Assembly (NCBI GenBank): GCA_016185205.1
Contig: JACPOA010000084.1
Location: 29,756-93,755 of the forward strand
Origin: Hyphomicrobiales bacterium
Lineage (GTDB): Bacteria; Pseudomonadota; Alphaproteobacteria; Rhizobiales; Xanthobacteraceae
Direction: 5' to 3'
DNA: 64,000 nt
Shown piece after piece: positions 46,706 to 55,693 of this stretch. Within the stretch, counting starts at the first letter, position 1, and each line of letters opens with the position of its first letter. The notes under the pieces are model-generated. The model worked only from the letters and a program-made list of their open reading frames with translations. It made no database searches and had not been told where the DNA came from. The position numbers and the translations under genes were made by a program.

Positions 46706-48015
46706 AGCGACGCATGATCTCAATCCCTTTCTTTCTGCTTCGCACCACCACCGCCGGGGCCGCGCTGCTCACCGGCCTGTTGCAGACTTTCGTCTTCGCG
46801 CATGTGCTCAGCCCCGAACGGTTTTCGATTTTCATTCTCGTCGCCGCCATCGGCTATTCACTCTGGCTGATCGACCTCGGCATCGTAAAGATTCTGTTTG
46901 TACGCCTGCGCGCGCGATTCCTAACGAGCGACCGTAGCGATGCGGTCGCCGGCCACGCCACCGCGGTCGTGCTGTTCTATTTTGTGCTGGCGAGCATTGG
47001 CGCCCTGCTCTGCTTCATCTTCATGGCGACACAGACGTCCGCGACGGTGCGCGAAGCGGCCGAATTCGGCCTATTCTTCTGGTTCATCGCGCTGAACCTC
47101 GTGTGGTTCGCGTTGCGCAATATTTCGATCGCGGTCGATGAATATGTGCTGTTCGAAGTGCTCGAAACGGTGCGCCGCGCCGGCTATTTCATCGCGCTCG
47201 CGGCCGTGCTGTTTGGCCTGCCTTTGCTTGTCATGCTGATCGCGCTGAATGCGCTGTGGGTGGCGGTGCTCACGGTTTGCATCAAGCGGATGATCCGGCA
47301 CGCCGCGTTGTTGCCGCGCATCCGCGGTTTTTTCGTCCATCTGCGCTCTTTCGTACGCGCCAACCGCGCCGAGCTCGCGCGCAGCGGCACCTATGCCGGC
47401 AGCGAAATCTTTATCTACAACTACCCGTATTTCGTGGTCCCGCTGCTGTTCGGCCTGGGCGCGCCACCGATCATTCTCGACACCTCGTTTAAGGTGTTCC
47501 GCGGCGGCTCGACGGTGTTCGGTGCGGTCTGCGATATCCTGGTGCCGCGCCAGACCAGCGCGCTGGCGGAGCGGGACGGCCCGACGCTGGTGCGGGCGAC
47601 CCTGCTCGCGGCGGCGCTGTGCGCCCTGCCGGCCGCCGTCGTGAGCCTCATTCTGCTGATCGGCGCCGACCGCCTGTTCGCCTTCCTGCTCGGCAGCGCG
47701 GCCACCATGCCGCCGGCGGTTACCCCGATTTTGATCGTGCTGCTGTTCGCGGACCTAACCAAGATGGTCACCCACAGCGTGCTGGTGCATGCGGGCTTCT
47801 TCCGGGATGTGGCGCGCATCGGCATGGGCGTGGCGGCGGCGATGGCCGCGCTCGGCGCCTTCGCCATCGCGACCCATCTCGATCTCGTGCATTTCTTGCA
47901 AGCTTACGCGGCGGTCTATGTCTGTGCCGCGGTGGCGGCGACGGTCATGATGATCCGTGGGCCGTTTCGCCTCGCGCACCAAGGCGCGGCGGTCGCGCAA
48001 CCAGCGATTCGCTAG
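46702..48015 (+). CDS. Polysaccharide flippase (Wzx-like)
   Basis: The 437-residue protein has about twelve predicted membrane helices arranged like MOP-superfamily oligosaccharide flippases, opening TAGAALLTGLLQTFVFAHVLSPERF. It should move undecaprenyl-linked repeat units to the periplasm for the Wzy-like polymerase. It is the last gene of the plus-strand operon. Its TAG stop shares the palindrome CTAG with the stop of the convergent acyltransferase gene. Confidence 0.85.
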   Translation: MKRRMISIPFFLLRTTTAGAALLTGLLQTFVFAHVLSPERFSIFILVAAIGYSLWLIDLGIVKILFVRLRARFLTSDRSDAVAGHATAVVLFYFVLASIGALLCFIFMATQTSATVREAAEFGLFFWFIALNLVWFALRNISIAVDEYVLFEVLETVRRAGYFIALAAVLFGLPLLVMLIALNALWVAVLTVCIKRMIRHAALLPRIRGFFVHLRSFVRANRAELARSGTYAGSEIFIYNYPYFVVPLLFGLGAPPIILDTSFKVFRGGSTVFGAVCDILVPRQTSALAERDGPTLVRATLLAAALCALPAAVVSLILLIGADRLFAFLLGSAATMPPAVTPILIVLLFADLTKMVTHSVLVHAGFFRDVARIGMGVAAAMAALGAFAIATHLDLVHFLQAYAAVYVCAAVAATVMMIRGPFRLAHQGAAVAQPAIR

Positions 48016-49286
48016 TTGTCCTCCGCCTTGCGCGGGCGCCGGGCCAGTGAGCCGGCCAAGGCCCGCGCCGTACTGAAGACGCTCCACAAGACCGGCGTCC
48101 GCTTGATCCAGCGCTTGAGCCGCTGGCCGGCGAGCCGCGGCATGGCGATGAGCGCGCCACGCCAGGTGGCCGCCGAGATATGATCGTGCAGCTTGATCTC
48201 GCTATCGCACCAATCGCGCTTGTAGCGTTCGTCGCCGATGGTGAAATCGAAGGTCTTAAAGCCACGATCGATCGCCAGATGCAGCAGGTCGTGCAGATGC
48301 GCCGCGCCCGGCCCAAAGCGCGACAGCTCGCCGTCGTCGTAGCTCGTCAGCAGGTGATAGTAGCAATCGCGCCAGGTCAGTCCGAGATTGACCGCCGCCG
48401 CCGTCGCCCCGACATCGAGACGGCTGACATGCACGAGATGGCGGGTGGCCGGCTCGCTCGCCAGCGCGCGATAGAATTCGGCGTGCCCCGGCCGCACAAA
48501 CAGATTGCCGACGCCCATGTGAACAAACTGCCGCGCTTTCTGATCCATCAAGAGGTCGAGCGCGCTCACGATATCATCCGCGCTCTCCGGATTGACCAGG
48601 CGAACCTCGCCAATGTCGGACAAGCGCTTGCGCTTGGTGCGATCGCGCCGGCGCGTGTTCGACGAGCGCTTGGCGGCGTAAAACGTCTCCCAGTTTCCGG
48701 CGAGATGAGTCAAATGGGCCCCACTCGGATTGAGCGTCACGCCCAGAGACAGCATCGGGTTTGCTTGGCCGCCGACCATCGCCGGCATCTTGGCCAGATT
48801 GATGACGTCGTAGCGGTGCTGCGCACTGCCTTGCAGGCAATGCGTGATGCCGGCCCACAAGGCGATAAAGCCGGCGCTTTCGAAGCGCCGCGAAAAACCG
48901 GGCGCCAGCAGCGGCGCGTTGTAATCGCACAGGTCGGAGCCGAGCCAGGTCAGCTCGCGCGCAAATCCGACCGCGCGCGTCGACAGCGGCAGCATGAACA
49001 GAATGCCGCCGGCGTCACGTCCGACCACGATGGCCGGTCTTACGCCGGCAAGAGTGCCGATATGACGCTGCCAGGTCGCCAGCCAATCGAAGGTCTGGAA
49101 CACAGTGCCATCGGCGCGTTGTTCGAAGTCGCGCCAGTCCTGCTCGACCGCCGACAATTCCTCGTGCACGGAGAGACGAATATCGCCAGCGAGCGCGTCT
49201 GGTGCTTGGATGCGCGCGTTGTCGGCGGCCGACGGCCGATCGACGCCGAAACTGGCACCAAGTCTTGCGTGGATAGCCTGGGCCAT
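48012..49286 (-). CDS. FemAB/GNAT-type acyltransferase (BioF2-like)
   Basis: From ATG 49286, preceded by GGAG, the protein has 424 residues. It carries the acetyltransferase domain found in cellulose and exopolysaccharide loci: VFQTFDWLATWQRHIG at the start, FYRALA and ATAAAVNLGLTWRDCYYHLLTSYDDGELSRFGPGAAHLHDL later, then FDFTIGDERYKRDWCD. It probably adds acyl groups to the secreted polymer or its precursor. It converges on the flippase gene with overlapping stops. Confidence 0.85.
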   Translation of the reverse strand: MAQAIHARLGASFGVDRPSAADNARIQAPDALAGDIRLSVHEELSAVEQDWRDFEQRADGTVFQTFDWLATWQRHIGTLAGVRPAIVVGRDAGGILFMLPLSTRAVGFARELTWLGSDLCDYNAPLLAPGFSRRFESAGFIALWAGITHCLQGSAQHRYDVINLAKMPAMVGGQANPMLSLGVTLNPSGAHLTHLAGNWETFYAAKRSSNTRRRDRTKRKRLSDIGEVRLVNPESADDIVSALDLLMDQKARQFVHMGVGNLFVRPGHAEFYRALASEPATRHLVHVSRLDVGATAAAVNLGLTWRDCYYHLLTSYDDGELSRFGPGAAHLHDLLHLAIDRGFKTFDFTIGDERYKRDWCDSEIKLHDHISAATWRGALIAMPRLAGQRLKRWIKRTPVLWSVFSTARALAGSLARRPRKAEDN

Positions 49287-49447
49287 GGGCACTCCGGCGA
49301 ACGCCTTCGTCGCCCCCACGACCTGCGGCCAGGCCGGGAGCGATCGCTCGACGACTAATTTCGTCAGATAGCCGTGGACAATCCGTTAACTTGGTCGCGG
49401 ATATTGCGCTGCACAGGGTGCATCCCTATAGTCCGCGCCGTTCCGGT

Positions 49448-49525
49448 CGGGGCGTGGCGCAGCCCGGTTAGCGCGTCTGTCTGGGGGACAGAAGGTCGTG
49501 GGTTCAAATCCCGCCGCCCCGACCA
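49448..49525 (+). tRNA. tRNA-Pro (GGG)
   Basis: Cloverleaf with acceptor CGGGGCG/CGCCCCG, D-arm GGCGCAGCCCGGTTAGCGC, anticodon loop CTGGGGG (anticodon GGG), T-arm GTGGGTTCAAATCCC and encoded CCA. Confidence 0.97.
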
Positions 49526-49544
49526 GAAACTTCCGTTAAGCCTT

Positions 49545-49609
49545 TTGGCAAGTCTTGTTGGCAAGTCTTGTTGGCAAGTCTTGTTGGCAAGTCTTGTTGG
49601 CAAGTCTTG
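49545..49609. repeat. Five perfect tandem copies of a 13-bp unit
   Basis: TTGGCAAGTCTTG is repeated five times without change, starting 20 nt after tRNA-Pro and ending 10 nt before the amidohydrolase stop. Perfect identity suggests recent slippage, so copy number may vary among strains. Confidence 0.97.
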
Positions 49610-49619
49610 GGTGCCCGTC

Positions 49620-50945
49620 TCAGGCATCGATCTTGCGCCAGCTGTCCGGCTCGGCGTGCACGATTTCCTTGGCGTGGCCGGGACGGCGATCGACATAAAT
49701 GTCACCCTCCTTCATCACCAGCTGGATACGCTTGCGTTCCTGCAGGATGCGAATGTCGGCGAGCGGGTCGCCGTCGACCGCGACGATATCGGCGATCTTG
49801 CCGGCCTCCAGCGTGCCGATATCCTTGTCGCGCTTGAGCGCCCGGGCGGCATTGCGCGTGGCGGTGAGGATGGCGTCCATCGGCTTCATGCCGAGCCCGA
49901 CATAGGTCTCCAGTTCAAAGGCGTTCGAGCCCATGCCCGGCTCGAAGCCCATGTCGGTGCCCATCGCGATATTGACGCCGGCTTTGTAGAAGCGCTGGAA
50001 CGTCTTGTAGCAGTGCGGCTGGATCGTCTTCATCTTCTTGAGCGTGAATTCCGGCGTACCGATATCCTTGCGGATGGCGATGGCATGATCGGTGCGGTGC
50101 GCCAGCGTCGGCGTCATCCACACGCCGGCCGCGATGATCTTTTCCATCGAGTCGTCGTCGTGGAACACCATGTGCTCGATGGTGTCGGCACCGGCCTTGA
50201 GCGCCATGCGGTGCGCGCCCGGCGTGAAGCAATGCACGGCTGCCTGCTTGTGCAGCGCGTGCGCCTCGTCGACCATCGCATCGAGCTCTTCCTGCGTGTG
50301 GTTGCGAACGTCCGGCTCTTCCTTGTCGGTGCCGCCGCCGCCCGAGGCGCAGGTCTTGATCACGTCGCAGCCGGCACGCAGATTGGTGCGCGCGAGCTTG
50401 CGCAGCTCCCACGGGCCGTCGGCGTTCTGAAAGCCGTGCCGCTCGGCCGCGCGCGGGAAGATCAGCTCGAGATGCGAGCCGGTCATATAGGTGAAGGCGC
50501 CGACCACGATGCGCGGGCCCGCCAGCACGCCGGCGTCGATGGCGTCGCGCACCGCGCACATCGATTCGGTCATCAGGCCGCGCGTGCTCTGCTGGCCGAG
50601 GTCGCGCAGCGTGGTGAAACCCATTTCGAAGCAGAGCTGCGAATGGAAATAGGCGTACATCTGCTGCAGATGCGGCGTGACTTCCCACTGCGCCACGCGA
50701 TAATTCTTGAAGGTGCGGTTGTTGAACATGCACAGGTGAATGTGCAGATCCATCATGCCCGGCATCAGCGTGCAGTGGCTGGCGTCCACCACCTCGACGC
50801 CGTGCGGAATTTTGACTTGGTCCTTGCTGCCGACCGCGGCGATGCGACTGCCCTCCAGCAGGACGATCGGGTCCGCCAGCACCGGCCCGCCATTGCCGTC
50901 GATGAGCGCCTTGCCCTTGATTGCAAGCTGTTTCGCCGTCGCCAT
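49620..50945 (-). CDS. Metal-dependent amidohydrolase (imidazolonepropionase/prolidase-like)
   Basis: The 441-residue protein has the amidohydrolase barrel: MDLHIHLCMFNN with the HxH metal pair, CASGGGGTDKEEPDVRN, AVHCFTPGAHRMAL, DTIEHMVFHDD and MGTDMGFEPG with the final Asp. An N-terminal beta-sandwich part (KGKALIDGNGGPVLADPIVLLEG) and its return (GKIADIVAVDGDPL) frame the barrel. It likely cleaves a peptide or cyclic amide; substrate unknown. ATG 50945 chosen; a GTG two codons earlier is possible. Confidence 0.9.
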   Translation of the reverse strand: MATAKQLAIKGKALIDGNGGPVLADPIVLLEGSRIAAVGSKDQVKIPHGVEVVDASHCTLMPGMMDLHIHLCMFNNRTFKNYRVAQWEVTPHLQQMYAYFHSQLCFEMGFTTLRDLGQQSTRGLMTESMCAVRDAIDAGVLAGPRIVVGAFTYMTGSHLELIFPRAAERHGFQNADGPWELRKLARTNLRAGCDVIKTCASGGGGTDKEEPDVRNHTQEELDAMVDEAHALHKQAAVHCFTPGAHRMALKAGADTIEHMVFHDDDSMEKIIAAGVWMTPTLAHRTDHAIAIRKDIGTPEFTLKKMKTIQPHCYKTFQRFYKAGVNIAMGTDMGFEPGMGSNAFELETYVGLGMKPMDAILTATRNAARALKRDKDIGTLEAGKIADIVAVDGDPLADIRILQERKRIQLVMKEGDIYVDRRPGHAKEIVHAEPDSWRKIDA

Positions 50946-51094
50946 GTGCACAAGCTTTCAGCTGATTGCCAAATCGGCTTTTGAACGTAGTCGGCGGGGC
51001 AACAAAGGGTCAAGAGTGACGGAAATAGTCCATCGTTGCGTTGCGAATATTCGCGGCAAGCCGCACGTCCGCCGCGCAGCGCGCTTTAGAGCTG

Positions 51095-51182
51095 GCGCAT
51101 GATCTTTTCCGACCTTCCTTCGCCCGCCGAAGCGGGCTTCGCGAAGGCGGGAAACCGGTTCCCACTTTTCGGGATCATGCGC
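51095..51182. repeat. 88-bp composite palindromic element, copy B
   Basis: Identical by eye to the inverse of 18567-18654, with the same GCGCATGATC outer arms and inner GCCCGC hairpin. It abuts the stop codon of the 3-hydroxyacyl-CoA dehydrogenase gene at 51183. Confidence 0.92.
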
Positions 51183-52703
51183 TCAATCCGGCGTCAGCAG
51201 CGAGACGCCGAGCCGCGCGCGGCGGCGCAGCCAGGGCGACGCCCGGTATTTCGGGTCGAGCGTGATGGCATGCATGCCGTCAAGCACGGCCAGCACGCGG
51301 GCAGGCCCCAACACGTCGCCGAGCGCGAGCGGGCCCTTCGGATAGTTGAGTCCGAGTTCGACCGCGGTGTCGATGTCGGCAGGCTGAGCGATGCGCAGCT
51401 CGGCGATGCGCGTGCCGACATTGACGATCATGGCCAGCAGCCGCTGCACCACGAAACCGGCGCTGTCGTTGATCGCGGTGACGGCTGAGCCGCCCGCTGA
51501 CAGCGCGGCGACCGCGCCGCCCAGCGTTTCCGGCGTGGTGAGCGGGGTCTTCATCACGGTGCGGCGGCCGTTGAAGCGGCCGAGCATATCGACACCGACG
51601 GTGCGCGCCGGATCGAGCTTCAGGCGCACCGCCGCGTTGGAAGCGTCCTCGCCCAGCGGCGTCACGAAACAGATCGCGCCGGCGCCGGGCGCGGCGCCGA
51701 GCTGGGTCTTGACGCCGGCGGCCGTCAGCCATTCGGCAAGCTCGCTGCCGCCGTTCTCGTCGGCAACCCAGGCCGAATCCGGCAGCGGCTGCGCGGCCAC
51801 CGCGATGGTCGGCGGGCTCGCGCTCGGCGGACCGTCGTAAGTGTAGAAGCCTTGCTTGCTCTTGCGGCCGAGCAATCCGCCGGCCACTCGCACCGTCATC
51901 TGCGCCGACGGCTGATAGATCGGCTCGCCGAAATATTGGCTGTGGATGCTCACCATTACCGCATGGGTGACATCGCCGCCGACCAAATCGAGCAGCTCGA
52001 ACGGCCCCATGCGAAAGCCGGCGGCCTCCTTCATCAGCACGTCGACCTCGCGCGGCGAGGCGATGCCCTGCGCGACGATGCGCAGCGCTTCCGGCCCATA
52101 GGCGCGGCCGGCGTGATTGACCACGAAGCCCGGCGTATCGGTGGCAACCACCGGATGCTTGCCGATCCGCTTGGCGAAGCCGACCAGCGCCGGAACCAAT
52201 GCGGCATCGGTGCGCAGCCCGCCGATCACCTCGACCAGCCGCATCAGCGGCGGCGGATTGAAGAAATGCAGGCCGGCCACCCGCTCCGGCCGCGCGCAGC
52301 CGGCGGCGATTTCGGTTACCGACAGCGAGGAGGTGTTGGTGGCGAGCACCGCGTCGGGCGCGACGCGCTTTTCCATCTCGCGGAACAGCTCGCGCTTGGC
52401 TTCCAGATTTTCGACGATGGCTTCGATCACCACGCCGGCGGCGGCCGCCTCATCGAACGACTTGAACTCGCGCAGGCGCGAGAGCACGCCCTGCTTGGCC
52501 TCCGGGGTCATACGGCTTTTGGCGACCTGCCCTTCGAGCGTGTTGTCAATCGCGGCGATGGCTTTCTCGACAGCGCCGGGGAGCGCATCGGACAGCAGCG
52601 TCGTGATGCCGGCCTGCGCGCACACCTGCGCAATACCGCGCCCCATGGTGCCAGCGCCGAACACGGCGACGACCAGATCGGGCTTGGACAGGTCCTTCGC
52701 CAC
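51183..52703 (-). CDS. 3-hydroxyacyl-CoA dehydrogenase (PaaH-like)
   Basis: The 506-residue protein has the NAD-binding GAGTMGRGIAQVCAQAG near the N-terminus, the ATNTSSLSVTEIAAGC strand and catalytic segment GLHFFNPPPLMRLVEVI, then two C-terminal dimerisation domains (GFVVNHAGRAYGPEALRI and again GFVVQRLLAMIVNVGTR). This double C-terminal layout is typical of PaaH/PaaC in aromatic-CoA degradation. It starts with GTG 2 nt after the hydratase stop, so the two form an operon for beta-oxidation-type steps. Confidence 0.92.
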   Translation of the reverse strand: MAKDLSKPDLVVAVFGAGTMGRGIAQVCAQAGITTLLSDALPGAVEKAIAAIDNTLEGQVAKSRMTPEAKQGVLSRLREFKSFDEAAAAGVVIEAIVENLEAKRELFREMEKRVAPDAVLATNTSSLSVTEIAAGCARPERVAGLHFFNPPPLMRLVEVIGGLRTDAALVPALVGFAKRIGKHPVVATDTPGFVVNHAGRAYGPEALRIVAQGIASPREVDVLMKEAAGFRMGPFELLDLVGGDVTHAVMVSIHSQYFGEPIYQPSAQMTVRVAGGLLGRKSKQGFYTYDGPPSASPPTIAVAAQPLPDSAWVADENGGSELAEWLTAAGVKTQLGAAPGAGAICFVTPLGEDASNAAVRLKLDPARTVGVDMLGRFNGRRTVMKTPLTTPETLGGAVAALSAGGSAVTAINDSAGFVVQRLLAMIVNVGTRIAELRIAQPADIDTAVELGLNYPKGPLALGDVLGPARVLAVLDGMHAITLDPKYRASPWLRRRARLGVSLLTPD

Positions 52704-52705
52704 GC

Positions 52706-53485
52706 TTACTTCCCTTCGAACTTCGGTTTGCGTTTTTCCATGAAGGCTCGCATGCCTTCCTTCTGATCGCTGGTGGCGAACTGCAGCTGGAAGGCCTTGC
52801 GTTCCAGCATCAGCGCGGTGTCGAGCGGCGCGTTCAGCCCCGCATTGACGATTTCCTTGATCTGCATGAGCGAGATCGGCGGCAGCGTGGCGATCTCACG
52901 CGCGATCTCGAGCGCGCGCGTCAGGGCCTGGCCGGTGGGCGCGATTTCGCTGATGACGCCCATGCTCAACGCCTCCGCGGCGCTGAACATCCGGCCGGTC
53001 ATCAATAGCAACATGGCGCGCTTGCTGCCGATCAGCCGCGCCAGTTTCTGCGTACCGCCGCCGCCAGGCAGGATGCCGACCTTGACCTCGGGTAGACCGA
53101 GCTTGGCGCCCTCGCCCGCCACGATGATGTCGGCGCACAATGCCAGCTCAAGCCCGCCGCCGAGTGCGAAGCCTTCGACCGCGGCGATCAGCGGCTTGGG
53201 CCCCTCGGTAATGGCGCGCCAGTATTTCTGTACGTTGCGCGCCATGACCTCGACCGGGCCGGCCCCCGCCATTTCGCCGATGTCGGCGCCGGCCGCGAAG
53301 GCGGCCTCGCTGCCGGTGACAATGATGCAGCGCACTTCCGGATCGGCGCCAAAGCGCGTGATCTCGTCGGCCAGCCGCGTGCGCAAGTCGAGATTGAGCG
53401 CATTGCGCACCTGCGGCCGATTGAGCCGCAGCACGACGATATCGTTCGACGGCCGTTCGATCAGCAGCGTATCCGACGCGGTCAT
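52706..53485 (-). CDS. Enoyl-CoA hydratase (PaaF-like)
   Basis: The 259-residue crotonase has GSEAAFAAGADIGEM and AVEGFALGGGLELALCADI as oxyanion elements with the catalytic Glu, then GLPEVKVGILPGGGGTQKL with the second Glu, a classic active hydratase. It ends in FMEKRKPKFEGK. It hydrates enoyl-CoA to the 3-hydroxy product used by the downstream dehydrogenase. The promoter lies in the short gap to the divergent acyl-CoA synthetase. Confidence 0.94.
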   Translation of the reverse strand: MTASDTLLIERPSNDIVVLRLNRPQVRNALNLDLRTRLADEITRFGADPEVRCIIVTGSEAAFAAGADIGEMAGAGPVEVMARNVQKYWRAITEGPKPLIAAVEGFALGGGLELALCADIIVAGEGAKLGLPEVKVGILPGGGGTQKLARLIGSKRAMLLLMTGRMFSAAEALSMGVISEIAPTGQALTRALEIAREIATLPPISLMQIKEIVNAGLNAPLDTALMLERKAFQLQFATSDQKEGMRAFMEKRKPKFEGK

Positions 53486-53572
53486 GGCGTTTGGTCCATC
53501 GCAAGTGCGGAGAGATTGCTTATCATGCAGGGGCTCGGTTTACAAAACGAGCCTGCCTGTAGCATACAACAA

Positions 53573-55693
53573 ATGGTCCACGCCAAGCGGCGTCCCGGGG
53601 GTTGCTTGCACGCTCTGTCGCATTTGTTCGAGCCGCGCGGCGTCGCGATCGTCGGCGCCTCCGCCGACCTCACCCGCATCGGCGGGCAACCGGTGCGTGC
53701 GCTCAACCGCTTCGGTTTCCGCGGCGCCGTCTATCCGGTCAATCCGAAATACCAGGCGATCGATGGGTTGCGCTGCTACGCCAGCGTCGCCGACATCGGC
53801 GGCCCTTGTGACGTGGCGCTGATCGCGGTGCCGGCGCAGGCCGCATGCGAAGCAGTACGCGCCTGCGGCGCGGCCGGCATCCCGTTCTCCATCATGCTGA
53901 GCGCCGGATTTCGTGAGACCGGCGCTGCCGGCGCCGCGCTCGAAGCGCAATTGCGCCAGGCGGCGGCCGAGGTCGGCACCCGCCTGATCGGCCCGAACTG
54001 CCAGGGCCTGCTCAATCTCACCACGCGGCTTTACGCCGGCTTCGGCTCGGTGTTCCAAGAGCCGGAGCTGCTCGCAGGCGCGGTGTCGCTGGTGTCGCAG
54101 AGCGGCGGCTTCGGCTTTTCTGTGCTGATGAGCTGCGGCGCGCGCGGCATCGGCTTTCGCGTCGCGCTCTCCACCGGCAACGAGGCCGACGTCACCACGC
54201 CGGAAGTGATCGAAGCGCTGATCGAGGATCCCGGCACCCGTATCATCTGCGCCTATATCGAAAGCGTCGACGACGGCCGCCGCCTGCAGGCGGCCGGGCG
54301 CCGCGCCTTGGCCGCCGGCAAGCCGTTGCTGGTGTGGAAGTCGGGCAACAGCGCCGACGGCGCGCGCGCCGCCACATCGCACACCGGCAGCATGACCGGG
54401 TGCTACGACGTCTATCGCGCCGCCTTCCGGCAATCCGGCATCATCGAAATTTTCGATATCGACGATCTCGCCGATGCCTGCCGCGCCTTTCTCGGCGGCG
54501 TGCTGCCGGCCGGCCCGCGCGTGGCTTCCGTGGGTATTTCTGGCGGCGCCGGCATCCTGTTTACCGACCGCGCGATTGCGCGCGGTCTGACGCTGGCAAA
54601 ACTTGGCGAGGACACTAACAAAGCCCTGCGTGCGGCCATCCCGTCCTTCGGCTCGATCGCCAATCCGGTCGACGTCACCGCGAGCGTATTCAACGATGCC
54701 GCACTGCTGACCGGCGTCATCAACGCGATGCTGGGCGACTCCGAGGTCGATCAACTCGCGGTGCTGCTGGCGTCACTACCGGGCGACGCCGCGCTGCGCA
54801 CCGCGCGCGCCATCCGCGACGCCATCGCCCGCCACAACAAGCCGATCATGCTGGCATGGGCGCCGAGCCGTAAACGCGCCGAGGCCGCCCGCGCCTTGCT
54901 TGATGAAGGCCATGTGCCGATCTACGAATCGCCGGTGCGCGTGGCGGAGGCCGCTGCCTGGCTGGCCGGATTTGCGGCCGCACGCTCCGCGCCGCCGGCG
55001 GCGCCACCGACAATCGCGCGCGTCACGATGCCGGCGGGCGACGGACCGCTCGATGAAGCAAAGAGCAAGACGCTGCTGGCGCAAATCGGCATCCCGGCCG
55101 CGCGCGAATGCGTGCTCCCCGCCGACACCAAAACACTCACCGCGCTCAACTTAAAATTTCCGGTGGCGGTGAAACTCCTGTCGCGCGATATCGCGCACAA
55201 GAGCGAGGTCGGTGGCGTGGTGCTGGGCGTGGCGAGCCTCGACGGCGTCGGCACGGCGATCCGCACCATCCGCGCCAACCTAACGCGGCAGCGGCCGGAT
55301 GCGGCGATCGACGGTTTCATCGTCGCCGAGATGATCACCGACGGATTGGAAACGCTGATCGGCGTGGTGCGCGACCCCTCGTTCGGGCCGGTGGTCGCGT
55401 TCGGGCTCGGTGGCGTCATGACCGAAGTGCTGAAAGACGTGACCTACCGCGTGGCGCCGTTCGGCGCCAACCAGGCGCGCGCAATGGTCGGCGAGCTGCG
55501 CGCGGCCGCGCTGTTCGGCACCTTCCGCGGGCGCGGCGCGCTCGACGTGGAAGCCTTGGCAGATGCGATTGCGCGCGTCTCGGTGCTGGTAGCGCAGGAG
55601 GAGCGGATCATGGAGATGGATATCAATCCGCTGTTCGTGCGCCCACGCGGCCATGGCGTGGTGGCGGCGGACGCGTTGATTGTTTTGCGCTAA
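53573..55693 (+). CDS. ADP-forming acyl-CoA synthetase (acetate-CoA ligase family)
   Basis: The protein of about 706 residues joins a CoA-binding domain (FEPRGVAIVGASADLTRIGGQPV), succinyl-CoA-ligase-like domains (GPNCQGLLN, VSLVSQSGGFGFSVL) with the His-loop SHTGSMTG, and a C-terminal ATP-grasp (FPVAVKLLSRDIAHKSEVGGV, then EMDINPLFV). It couples a CoA thioester to ADP or ATP through a phosphohistidine. The start is uncertain: ATG 53573 fits the family best, while 53525 and a TTG at 53516 are in frame. It is divergent from the beta-oxidation pair. Confidence 0.9.
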   Translation: MVHAKRRPGGCLHALSHLFEPRGVAIVGASADLTRIGGQPVRALNRFGFRGAVYPVNPKYQAIDGLRCYASVADIGGPCDVALIAVPAQAACEAVRACGAAGIPFSIMLSAGFRETGAAGAALEAQLRQAAAEVGTRLIGPNCQGLLNLTTRLYAGFGSVFQEPELLAGAVSLVSQSGGFGFSVLMSCGARGIGFRVALSTGNEADVTTPEVIEALIEDPGTRIICAYIESVDDGRRLQAAGRRALAAGKPLLVWKSGNSADGARAATSHTGSMTGCYDVYRAAFRQSGIIEIFDIDDLADACRAFLGGVLPAGPRVASVGISGGAGILFTDRAIARGLTLAKLGEDTNKALRAAIPSFGSIANPVDVTASVFNDAALLTGVINAMLGDSEVDQLAVLLASLPGDAALRTARAIRDAIARHNKPIMLAWAPSRKRAEAARALLDEGHVPIYESPVRVAEAAAWLAGFAAARSAPPAAPPTIARVTMPAGDGPLDEAKSKTLLAQIGIPAARECVLPADTKTLTALNLKFPVAVKLLSRDIAHKSEVGGVVLGVASLDGVGTAIRTIRANLTRQRPDAAIDGFIVAEMITDGLETLIGVVRDPSFGPVVAFGLGGVMTEVLKDVTYRVAPFGANQARAMVGELRAAALFGTFRGRGALDVEALADAIARVSVLVAQEERIMEMDINPLFVRPRGHGVVAADALIVLR

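Noticed and set aside
49545..49609. CRISPR array
   Set aside because: The 13-bp units are directly adjacent with no spacers, and no cas genes are present.
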